From the NCBI GenBank assembly GCA_943323675.2, contig CALPIR020000008.1:1-22726 (forward strand): a stretch of DNA of 22,726 nt. Direction: 5' to 3'. How positions within the stretch are numbered: the stretch's first letter is position 1; each line of letters begins with the position of its first letter. Both the position numbers and the translations under genes were made by a program. The stretch is from Chitinophaga pinensis. GTDB taxonomy: Bacteria > Bacteroidota > Bacteroidia > UKL13-3. Below, one piece after another: positions 7,451 through 14,320 of the stretch. The notes below the pieces were generated by a model. It ran no database searches and had not been told where the DNA came from. It was given only the letters and a program-made list of their open reading frames with translations.

Positions 7451-7783
7451 TTATTTCTTTTTAGTGCTCGCTTTTTTGGTCGTTGGCTTTTTAGCGCCAG
7501 ACTTTTTAACTAAAACCTTTTTCGGCTCAGTACCAATTTTAGCAATAACTTTTGCTAATTTACTTTTCTGATTCGCAGCTTTATTTTTGTGAATCACGTT
7601 TTTCTTAGCCAATTTATCTAGTAGAGAAGCCACTTTAGTATATAAAGACTGTGCTTCTGCCTTATCAGTGCTTGTGCGTACAGTTTTTATCAAAGTACGG
7701 GTAGTTTTAGCCTGATATCTGTTTCTTAAGCGCTTCGCAGCGTTAGCTCTAATTCTCTTTTTTGCTGATTTATGATTAGCCAT
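7451..7783 (-). CDS. rpsT: 30S ribosomal protein S20
   Basis: Primary 16S rRNA-binding protein of the small subunit. The N-terminus MANHKSAKKRIRANAAKRLRN and the helical core (KVASLLDKLAKKNVIHKNKAANQKSKLAK) are diagnostic. The product is 110 residues, against about 85-90 in E. coli. The extra length is a C-terminal Lys/Thr/Ala tail after about residue 85 (KKSGAKKPTTKKASTKKK), probably disordered and RNA-binding. The gene looks monocistronic, with a well-formed promoter at 7815-7843 and a strong terminator at 7393-7423. S20 expression is often autoregulated in other bacteria; no such site was recognised here. Confidence 0.97.
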   Translation of the reverse strand: MANHKSAKKRIRANAAKRLRNRYQAKTTRTLIKTVRTSTDKAEAQSLYTKVASLLDKLAKKNVIHKNKAANQKSKLAKVIAKIGTEPKKVLVKKSGAKKPTTKKASTKKK

Positions 7784-7814
7784 CTTTCTGTACGTTTTTT
7801 CTTAAAAAGGACTG

Positions 7815-7843
7815 CAAATATAAGGCAATATTTTAAAAATCAA
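7815..7843 (-). promoter_or_regulatory. Bacteroidota-type promoter of rpsT
   Basis: On the minus strand a TTG (7843-7841) is followed after 18 bp by TATATTTG (7822-7815), a full match to TAnnTTTG at close to the usual spacing. The transcript would start near 7808, leaving a leader of about 25 nt before the ATG at 7783. Confidence 0.65.
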
Positions 7844-7864
7844 GTTTTTCAATAAAAATTATCC

Positions 7865-8191
7865 TCAAACTGCAAAACTTTCACCACAACTGCATGTACG
7901 AGTGGCATTTGGGTTGTTGAAAGTGAACCCCTTACCATTCAGGCCATCAGAAAAATCTAATTCTGTGCCAAATAAATAAAGGATACTGCGTACATCACAA
8001 ACCACCTTAACACCATTGTGCTCAAACACTTGGTCACCATCTTTGGGTTGGTTGTCAAAGTCTAAATCATAAGATAAACCAGAACATCCTCCGCTATTCA
8101 CACCAACACGTAAAAAGTGTTCTGGCGAATGGTTCTGTTCTATTTTTAAGTCGGCAATGCGTTTGCTTGCTTTTTCTGTAACTGTAATCAT
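7865..8191 (-). CDS. A-type iron-sulfur carrier (HesB/IscA/ErpA family)
   Basis: Small Fe-S carrier that receives clusters from a SUF or ISC scaffold and passes them to target apoproteins. The 108-residue product has the three conserved cysteines: Cys36 in GGCSGLSY, and Cys100 and Cys102 in the terminal TCSCGESF. The fold-defining segments (VNSGGCSGLSYDLDF and GKGFTFNNPNA) are in place. Length is normal. No suf genes are adjacent, so its partner machinery must lie elsewhere. It could be the IscA, ErpA or SufA equivalent; sequence alone does not separate these. Confidence 0.93.
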   Translation of the reverse strand: MITVTEKASKRIADLKIEQNHSPEHFLRVGVNSGGCSGLSYDLDFDNQPKDGDQVFEHNGVKVVCDVRSILYLFGTELDFSDGLNGKGFTFNNPNATRTCSCGESFAV

Positions 8192-8323
8192 ATTTTAAAT
8201 GATTTATTGATGCGAATTTACAACTATTAAACCACACTGCAAGTTGATTGTTTGATTAACCGTATTGGTAATGTAAAATTTAGCGTTTTTTTATTAATGC
8301 ACCGAAACCATGTAATATTGCAC

Positions 8324-9010
8324 ATGGCATTTATACTTTGCATTGATACTGCTACTGAAGTTTGTTCCGTAGCGGTGTTTAAAAAAAACGAACTATTGGT
8401 TATTAACGAAATAAAGGAGGGAAATATTCATGCATCTGTCCTAACTACGTTAATAGAAAACACCATCAAAGAAGCTAATTTAACACTTAAACAGTTAAAT
8501 GCCATTTGTGTGAGTAAGGGTCCTGGATCTTATACGGGTTTGCGGGTTGGTGTGTCAACTGCTAAAGGCTTGTGTTATGGGCTAAATATTCCGTTGTTAT
8601 CTGTTAACACATTACAGGGTATTGCAGGATTTTACATGCAACAAAACCCAAACAATAAATTCACCCTTTGCCCGATGATTGATGCGCGTAGGATGGAGGT
8701 TTATGCCGCTTTGTTTGACATTAACCTGCATGAAGTTATACCAACGTATGCGGTAGTTATTGATGAAAAAAGTTTTGCTGATGAACTAAACCAACAACAT
8801 GTGCTGTTTTTAGGAAATGGCGCTGAAAAATGTAAGACAACCATTATACACCCTCATGCTGTTTTTGTTGATGGTGTGCAATGCTCTGCTGCTGGTTTGG
8901 GCGAATTGGCTTACCAACAATATTTGTCAGGTAAATTTGAGGAAACTGCATACTTCGAGCCTTTTTATTTGAAGGACTTTGTGGGAACGGTGGCTAAAAA
9001 ACAGTATTAG
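8324..9010 (+). CDS. tsaB: tRNA threonylcarbamoyladenosine biosynthesis protein TsaB
   Basis: Partner of TsaD and TsaE in making t6A at position 37 of ANN-decoding tRNAs. TsaB is an ASKHA-fold protein that scaffolds and activates TsaD. The family opening ILCIDTATEVCSVAV and the motif GPGSYTGLRVG (residues 66-76) are clear. HASVLTTLIENTI is also typical. I chose the ATG at 8324 (228 residues) because family members begin just before the ILCIDTA strand. An upstream in-frame TTG at 8252 would add 24 unrelated residues. The stop codon abuts the stop of the convergent purine phosphorylase with no spacer (TAG directly followed by TTA). Confidence 0.93.
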   Translation: MAFILCIDTATEVCSVAVFKKNELLVINEIKEGNIHASVLTTLIENTIKEANLTLKQLNAICVSKGPGSYTGLRVGVSTAKGLCYGLNIPLLSVNTLQGIAGFYMQQNPNNKFTLCPMIDARRMEVYAALFDINLHEVIPTYAVVIDEKSFADELNQQHVLFLGNGAEKCKTTIIHPHAVFVDGVQCSAAGLGELAYQQYLSGKFEETAYFEPFYLKDFVGTVAKKQY

Positions 9011-9820
9011 TTACAGCTCATTAATTAACGCCATAAACAAATTGGTAAGCTTTAATTCTGATGCTGCCGCAACGGCAATTATTTCTTTTATATCAACAGG
9101 TTTTAAATTATCAGGATCGCATTCGTCTGTTAAAACACTAACAGCTGCGCATGGTAAACCCATGTGGTGCGCGGCTATTACCTCGGGCACGGTGCTCATT
9201 CCTACAGCATCAGCACCAAGATGTTTTAAGTAACGGTACTCTGCTCGTGTTTCTAGCATTGGTCCAGGTACCGAAACATATACGCCTTTGCGCAATGTAA
9301 TGTTTAAACGTTTGGCAATGTTTTCTATCTTGGCATTGGTTGGTGCATGATAAGGTGCACTCATGTCAGGAAAACGCGGCCCTAATGCGTCTAAATTTTT
9401 GCCAATAAGCGGATTGCTGGGTTGAAGGTTTATGTGGTCGTTTATCAGCATTAAATCGCCTTTACGCCAGTTTAAATCTAAACAGCCTGCCGCATTGGAT
9501 AGCAGCAAAAACTCAACACCCAAAAGTTTCATCACCCTAATGGGTAATACAATTTGTTGCATGCTGTATCCTTCGTAATAATGAAAGCGTCCCTGCATGG
9601 CCAAAACCTTTTTGTTGCCCAGCGTGCCATAGATTAATTTACCTGTGTGGCTTTCAACGGTTGATATAGGAAAATTTGGAATGTCTTGATATGCTATTTC
9701 TTTAATGATATTAATGTGGGTGGCCAGATGCCCTAAGCCTGTTCCTAAAACAATGCCTATTTGTGGGTTGGTAATACCTTGTTGTATTAAGTATTCAGCT
9801 GCTTGAGTAATTTTTTCCAT
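9011..9820 (-). CDS. Purine-nucleoside phosphorylase, trimeric PNP/MTAP family
   Basis: Phosphorolysis of purine nucleosides to free base and ribose-1-phosphate, in purine salvage. The 269-residue product has the family motifs: phosphate-site GTGLG, GRFHYYEGYS, SNAAG, PGPMLETRAEYR (Glu190, equivalent to human PNP Glu201) and GADAVGMSTVPEV. By ungapped alignment from Glu190, the human base-recognition Asn243 is Asp232 here (VLTDEC instead of LITNK). Allowing a two-residue gap, human His257 falls on Ile244. Both changes resemble 5'-methylthioadenosine phosphorylase, while Glu190 and Met208 are PNP-like. Guanosine/inosine is the default substrate; adenosine or MTA is possible. It has its own promoter at 9852-9882 and ends against tsaB. 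Confidence 0.92.
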   Translation of the reverse strand: MEKITQAAEYLIQQGITNPQIGIVLGTGLGHLATHINIIKEIAYQDIPNFPISTVESHTGKLIYGTLGNKKVLAMQGRFHYYEGYSMQQIVLPIRVMKLLGVEFLLLSNAAGCLDLNWRKGDLMLINDHINLQPSNPLIGKNLDALGPRFPDMSAPYHAPTNAKIENIAKRLNITLRKGVYVSVPGPMLETRAEYRYLKHLGADAVGMSTVPEVIAAHHMGLPCAAVSVLTDECDPDNLKPVDIKEIIAVAAASELKLTNLFMALINEL

Positions 9821-9851
9821 AACCAGTAGAAATAAAATAATGAATATGATA

Positions 9852-9882
9852 CAAAGATGGAATGATATTATGGATTAGCAAA
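9852..9882 (-). promoter_or_regulatory. Bacteroidota-type promoter of the purine phosphorylase gene
   Basis: On the minus strand TTTG (9882-9879) is followed after 19 bp by CATCTTTG (9859-9852), one mismatch from TAnnTTTG. Predicted start is near 9845, with a leader of about 25 nt before the ATG at 9820. Confidence 0.55.
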
Positions 9883-9986
9883 TGATGTTTGATATTAGGA
9901 TATTTTATTTGGCGCAGCGTACAAATATTTATTAATATTGATTGATGGTTTTAATAAGGGGGTGAAACCGAATTAAGGTGAATAAA

Positions 9987-10604
9987 ATGAATAAAGGCGT
10001 TGATGTATATTTAACCGAAGGCTGTGGTAGGTGCAACTTAGTTGGCACACCCAAATGTAAGGTTCATAAATGGAATAATGAACTTGTTTTATTGCGAACA
10101 ATAATACTTGATTGTGGATTAACCGAAGAGGTTAAATGGAGTATGCCATGTTATACTTACAACAACAAAAATGTATTGATGTTGGTCGCCTTTAAATCCT
10201 ATTGCGTCATTAGTTTTTTAAAGGGTGCATTATTAAAAGACAGCAAAAATATTTTAGATAAGCCTGGCGAAAACTCACAACACGGAAGGTTTATTAAGTT
10301 TACCAAAGACAGTGATATAGTTGTTATGGAAAAAACCATTAAACAATACATTCTGCAGGCCATAGAAATTGAAAAGGCTGGATTGAAAGTGGAAACGTTA
10401 CCAAACCCGGAACCAATTACAGAAGAGCTTGTAAAAGCAATGGAAGAAAATAGCGACCTTAAACGGGCATTTTTTGGTTTAACACCCGGAAGGCAGCGCA
10501 GCTGGATTCTTCACTTTTCATCAGCCAAACAGGCTCAAACCCGCTTGTCGCGTATTGAAAAGTGCACGCCTAAAATACTACAGGGAAAAGGGTTTCACGA
10601 TTAG
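9987..10604 (+). CDS. YdeI/DUF1801-family protein with Cys/His N-terminal motif
   Basis: Cytoplasmic protein of the YdeI/OmdA-like family, 205 residues from the ATG at 9987 (a GTG at 9978 in frame is less likely). Two parts are visible. One is a DUF1801 domain (about residues 30-130) with LRTIILDCGLTEEVKWSMPCYTY and VAFKSYCVISFLKG. The other is a C-terminal YdeI segment (about 145-205) with LKRAFFGLTPGRQRSWILHF and SAKQAQTRLSRIEKC. The N-terminus carries Cys13-x2-Cys16-x7-Cys24-x2-His27, spaced like a small zinc site. The molecular role of the family is not established; an E. coli relative was linked to resistance to polymyxin and a bacteriocin. No functional partner is adjacent: the gene diverges from the phosphorylase and converges on the acyltransferase. 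Confidence 0.8.
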   Translation: MNKGVDVYLTEGCGRCNLVGTPKCKVHKWNNELVLLRTIILDCGLTEEVKWSMPCYTYNNKNVLMLVAFKSYCVISFLKGALLKDSKNILDKPGENSQHGRFIKFTKDSDIVVMEKTIKQYILQAIEIEKAGLKVETLPNPEPITEELVKAMEENSDLKRAFFGLTPGRQRSWILHFSSAKQAQTRLSRIEKCTPKILQGKGFHD

Positions 10605-10669
10605 CGCTTGAACTAAAAGAAATTAATTAAACCGAAAAGTGCGTTAAAAAATTTACCTTTTGCTAATTT

Positions 10670-11629
10670 TCACAGAAAACATTTCAATACAAACCAAAGT
10701 GTAAGCATGTAAAAAGGTGCCAATAGAAGTGTTAATCCGAATAATACTGAATCATAAAAAATATTACCATTGGTGGCTTTTTGGGTAACCATTTGCATAA
10801 CTCTATAATGCGGCCAAAGCCAAAATAATAATGGAAGCTTGGCGCTGAATAGTTTTGGTGTATTTGGGTTTGATGTTAACCATTGTTCTTGCTTAAGCAC
10901 TTTTAGTACGTTTTGCTGGGTTGATTCTGCATGTTGCCAAGCGTTTATTAAGAATTTGTGTTCAATGCTTTGTGGGCCCAAGCCATTGTTAATGTAAGCC
11001 AATTGTTGTAAATCAAGCACTATACGGTTGTTAAACAATTCTACAAAATGTGCGGCACTGCCAATCACATTAAAATCCATTTGTGTAAGTTGTTTGCCAT
11101 AATTAATCAACACCGATTTGCCAGCCCCTTTATAGTGCTCGTAGGTTAAACCTACGGGAACAATTATGGTGTTTTTAGCAGGTGTATTACTATTCCATGC
11201 CCTTAAAATAATACGTGCGGCCCCCTTTTTTTGCTTACGTAAGCGCCAATTGTTTTCACTAATGCCTTCGCCAAAAATCAACACCATTTCGTTTCTGGTA
11301 AGGGCCTCGTATACGGCATCAAATGTTTCAAAGTTTTTATCAAGATTTTCTTTCCCTTCGCTAATCCTATAAAGCGGTAACATGTTAAGCCTCTTGAATA
11401 TTGAGGCTAATATCTTATTGTTAAAAGCATCACCCCTTGCCAAAAAGTGCATGGGCCTGTTTGCATATGCAGCAATTAAGAGTGCATCCATAAATGAACT
11501 TGGGTGATTGGCCACCAATAATACGGGTCCTTGCATGGGGAGCTGTTGTAAAAAACGCACCATGGTTTTGCGATAATAAAGGCGTAAACCCAATTTTATC
11601 AGTGTTTTAATAAACCAATAACTACTCAT
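10670..11629 (-). CDS. 1-acyl-glycerol-phosphate acyltransferase-like (PlsC superfamily)
   Basis: Membrane-associated acyltransferase, 319 residues. The LPLAT motif I is ANHPSSFMDALL, with His42 and Asp48. This is the His-x5-Asp spacing seen in many Bacteroidota members rather than the classical His-x4-Asp. Motif II is HFLARGDAF and motif III is LIFGEGISENNW, replacing the usual FPEGTR. The C-terminus has hydrophobic segments (LLFWLWPHY; SVLFGLTLLLAPFYMLTLWFV). Likely reaction: transfer of an acyl chain to a lysophospholipid or other membrane lipid; substrate unknown. Its start overlaps the end of the flippase-like gene by 8 bp, so the two are translationally coupled and may act on the same envelope lipid. 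Confidence 0.85.
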   Translation of the reverse strand: MSSYWFIKTLIKLGLRLYYRKTMVRFLQQLPMQGPVLLVANHPSSFMDALLIAAYANRPMHFLARGDAFNNKILASIFKRLNMLPLYRISEGKENLDKNFETFDAVYEALTRNEMVLIFGEGISENNWRLRKQKKGAARIILRAWNSNTPAKNTIIVPVGLTYEHYKGAGKSVLINYGKQLTQMDFNVIGSAAHFVELFNNRIVLDLQQLAYINNGLGPQSIEHKFLINAWQHAESTQQNVLKVLKQEQWLTSNPNTPKLFSAKLPLLFWLWPHYRVMQMVTQKATNGNIFYDSVLFGLTLLLAPFYMLTLWFVLKCFL

Positions 11630-12809
11630 GAATTAGTTTTGCTGTTCTGTATTTTAGCAAGAATACTAAAAATAGTTGTGCAAGCAATTGTGCTATTAAT
11701 GCGCCATTAATTTGCCAAAATGGAATTAGTAATAAACAAGATGTGAAAACAATGGCAATGCCAATTGAGCTGATAACAAGCACGCTATTTTGCGCATTTA
11801 CTTTGTATAGTTTGTATACATCAAAGGCATACACAAACGGTAAAAATATTAAAGAAGTTAACAGCAAGTATGTTTCAGGAGCAAAGGCGAACTGATAAAC
11901 ATAATACATTACACCCCATAATATAGGAGCGCCAAGCAAACTCATCATCAGCCCTAACCCTATAAAATTGTATTGTAAAGCCACTATTTGTTTGGGCTTT
12001 AAGCGATAAATGTTTTTAACAAAAGGATTAATTATAAAGCCAGGTATGCCTAGAAAAAAAGATACAAAACCCATTAATACTTGATAGGTTCCTGTAAGTG
12101 ATTTTGTGCTTAAACCATTCATTACATACAAATCTATCTTGAACTGTAATAATGCAACAATACCTAATAGTAAAAACGGAATAGAACCCCATAAGTGGGC
12201 TAGGTTAAATTGTGTTAAACTCATGCCCTTTAGGCGGATGATCAAAGCGGGCATTAGCCAAACAACTCGCCCTACATGAGATAATAACACGAGTAGTAAT
12301 GCTTCTTGAAACGATAAATTGTGGTGCCAAAAAGTTAATCCAAACATTAAAAAGACAAAGGCAGCTGCTTCAGAACGCAGGGCAAGGGAGAAGTTTTTTT
12401 CGTAGGTTATAATAGCTTCAAGTGTCTGTGAAATAAATCGTAATAAAACCCAAGAAATTAAATATATGGCTGTTTGAAAAGGGTAATTAAAAAAAATCAA
12501 TAGCAAGGTGGTTGGCAATAAAACAAAAGCCCTTGTTAGGGTTGATTGCTGCAGGTAATGATTGATTTTAGCTGGGTGCTTACTAAATTGTAGCAATAGA
12601 TAATCTTTGTTTCCCCAAGAAACCAAATGCACTGCTATGTAGTAAGCCAACTGCAAAGCTACTACCTGCCCCCAAGTAGTTGCTCCGCTTTGTTTAATTA
12701 CAAAAAAAGCAAGTACCTGATTAACTAAACCGGGCAATAGTTGGTATAAACTATTGCCCAGTATTGGAGTTGTTTTACTAAATAATTTTGAAAGCGTTAT
12801 GCTGCCCAT
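11622..12809 (-). CDS. Polytopic flippase-like membrane protein (Wzx/MOP type)
   Basis: Inner-membrane protein of 395 residues with about twelve hydrophobic helices and little soluble sequence. The pattern fits the oligosaccharide flippase (Wzx) branch of the MOP superfamily: an amphipathic N-terminus (KLFSKTTPILGNSLYQLLPGLVNQVLAF), paired helices, and a central GTYQVLMGFVSFFLGIPGFIINPF segment like the second MOP half. Sequence identity to a named member cannot be judged by eye, so the role (flipping a lipid-linked glycan) is inferred. It is coupled by an 8-bp overlap to the acyltransferase and follows the GLPGLI-like gene after 25 nt. No glycosyltransferases are nearby. Confidence 0.7.
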   Translation of the reverse strand: MGSITLSKLFSKTTPILGNSLYQLLPGLVNQVLAFFVIKQSGATTWGQVVALQLAYYIAVHLVSWGNKDYLLLQFSKHPAKINHYLQQSTLTRAFVLLPTTLLLIFFNYPFQTAIYLISWVLLRFISQTLEAIITYEKNFSLALRSEAAAFVFLMFGLTFWHHNLSFQEALLLVLLSHVGRVVWLMPALIIRLKGMSLTQFNLAHLWGSIPFLLLGIVALLQFKIDLYVMNGLSTKSLTGTYQVLMGFVSFFLGIPGFIINPFVKNIYRLKPKQIVALQYNFIGLGLMMSLLGAPILWGVMYYVYQFAFAPETYLLLTSLIFLPFVYAFDVYKLYKVNAQNSVLVISSIGIAIVFTSCLLLIPFWQINGALIAQLLAQLFLVFLLKYRTAKLIHE

Positions 12810-12834
12810 GTTGTTGTTGGAGCAATGGTTTTAT

Positions 12835-13518
12835 TTAATCTTGGCCCATACTTTCTAGTTCTTGCATTGTACGTAAGGTGTAGTTGCTCGGAATGTCAAA
12901 AAAGGTATCATTTACTTTTTGTGCGCTCACTTTTGTTGCAACAACTTTGGCTTTTATACCACCCATATTCATGCTGTATTCCATCATTAAACCCTTTATT
13001 TTATCAAATCCAGGAGCGGTATTTCCCTGGGCAAGTAAAGGTAAGTCGGGAGTGTAAAAACACTCAACTGTTTCTGTTTTTCCGTCTAAGACGTATGTTA
13101 ATTTAGCTTTTTTACACTTATATCCTGCAATTGTTTTGGTTTCGTTTATTTCCTCAACCTTAATGTCTTTTATGTTCGATTTTTCTTGCTGTTTTTTCAT
13201 TTCAGCTTCGGTTTGTTTAATGGCAGTTTTTTGTCCCATCATATCCATAAGCAAATAAAATTCCTTTTTTTGGCTATTGTTAATAGTAATGGTATTGCCC
13301 ATACCGCTTGGCATCTCGGTGCGCGAGTTTTCGTTTTTAAAATACATACTCACTTTTTTGGGTAGCATAGCTTCTGCTTGTTTCATTTCGGGCGATAAAT
13401 CTAAAAAGGTAATATCAAACTCGATAAGTCCTTCGTGAATTTTTTGTTGTGCGCTAAAAGAAAATAATAGACCACTAACAACGGTAAGTAGTAAAGAAAT
13501 GTAAATAATTTTTTTCAT
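12835..13518 (-). CDS. GLPGLI/DUF4412-like secreted protein
   Basis: Exported protein of 227 residues with a signal peptide (MKKIIYISLLLTVVSGLLFSFSA, cleavage near residue 23). The mature part starts with a beta-rich segment, HEGLIEFDITFLDL, then a Met/Lys-rich stretch. It also has the motif TKTIAGYKCKKAKLTY (about residues 128-143), followed by ECFYTPDLPLL and FDKIKGLMMEYSM. The 'IAGYKCKKA...' pattern and a Pro-rich 'YTP' are characteristic of GLPGLI and DUF4412-type periplasmic proteins of Bacteroidota, whose function is unknown. Met content is high (several MMG, MKK, MNM), which might suit metal or surface contacts, but this is speculation. It sits 22 nt after the hydratase gene in the minus-strand run. 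Confidence 0.75.
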   Translation of the reverse strand: MKKIIYISLLLTVVSGLLFSFSAQQKIHEGLIEFDITFLDLSPEMKQAEAMLPKKVSMYFKNENSRTEMPSGMGNTITINNSQKKEFYLLMDMMGQKTAIKQTEAEMKKQQEKSNIKDIKVEEINETKTIAGYKCKKAKLTYVLDGKTETVECFYTPDLPLLAQGNTAPGFDKIKGLMMEYSMNMGGIKAKVVATKVSAQKVNDTFFDIPSNYTLRTMQELESMGQD

Positions 13519-13540
13519 TTTGGTTTTTATTAATGCTGTT

Positions 13541-14317
13541 TTACCAACTTAGTTTTTCTTTATTTAAAAATGCAGCAATGCCGCGTTTACAATCGTCTGT
13601 TGCACGTGCTTTTGCATTAGTTTGTGCAGCGTATTCTAAAGCTGTACTTACATCCATGCTTTGTATATCAGCCAACATTTCTTTCACCAATCCCAATGAT
13701 TGAGCAGAAGCTTGTTTGCAAATTTTTTGTGCAAAATTAAAGACGTTATCTGCTAATTCTTCTGGTTTTACAACGTAGTTAATTAGGCCATATTTTAGCG
13801 CTTGGTCTGCCTTAAACACATCGCCACTTAGCAGCATTTCGCGGGCGTTTTTTTCGCCAACTTTGCGCACTAAAAACACCATTACAATTGCAGGAACAAA
13901 CCCAATCTTCACCTCTGTGTATCCGAAAGTGCTATCTGGCGTAGCAAAGCTAAAGTCGCAGACACTTGCTAATCCGCACCCCCCCGCTAATGCTGGTCCG
14001 TTTACTTCAGAAATAACAACTTTATTGCTGTGGTATATAAACTGAAACAACTCCATTAAATGGCGTGAGTCGGCTAGGTTATCTTCAAATGTATTGGTTT
14101 GTAATTGTTGTAAGTAAGCTAAATCCGCACCTGCACAAAATGCTTCACCACTGCCTTTAATTACAATTACTTTGCAATCATTATCATTCTCTGCATTCAT
14201 AAAAGCGAGCTTAATTTCGCTCACCAGTTGGTAGCTTAAAGCGTTTCGTTTCTCTGGACGATTTAGGGTAATATAACCCACTCTTTCTTTTACTTCGTAT
14301 AGTACTAAATTACTCAT
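13541..14317 (-). CDS. Enoyl-CoA hydratase/isomerase family protein
   Basis: Crotonase-fold enzyme of 258 residues acting on acyl-CoA thioesters. The oxyanion-hole segments AFCAGADLAYL (59-69) and GPALAGGCGLASVCD (107-121) are present, as is FGYTEVKIGFVPA (131-143). Relative to rat mitochondrial hydratase, the Glu164 equivalent is Glu135, but the Glu144 equivalent is Gly115 (same 20-residue spacing). Loss of that Glu is seen in some crotonases such as LiuC-type methylglutaconyl-CoA hydratases, and the FVPA segment is similar to theirs. So leucine degradation is possible but unproven; a fatty-acid isomerase is another option. The gene starts 3 nt after the comEC stop, an odd metabolic neighbour for DNA uptake. 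Confidence 0.85.
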   Translation of the reverse strand: MSNLVLYEVKERVGYITLNRPEKRNALSYQLVSEIKLAFMNAENDNDCKVIVIKGSGEAFCAGADLAYLQQLQTNTFEDNLADSRHLMELFQFIYHSNKVVISEVNGPALAGGCGLASVCDFSFATPDSTFGYTEVKIGFVPAIVMVFLVRKVGEKNAREMLLSGDVFKADQALKYGLINYVVKPEELADNVFNFAQKICKQASAQSLGLVKEMLADIQSMDVSTALEYAAQTNAKARATDDCKRGIAAFLNKEKLSW

Positions 14318-14320
14318 GCA

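Noticed and set aside
8252..8323. Upstream TTG extension of tsaB
   Set aside because: The added 24 residues match nothing in the family, and the ATG at 8324 directly precedes the conserved ILCIDTA strand.
10605..10669. Possible terminator between the convergent YdeI-like and acyltransferase genes
   Set aside because: The spacer is AT-rich but shows no stem of useful length followed by a T run.
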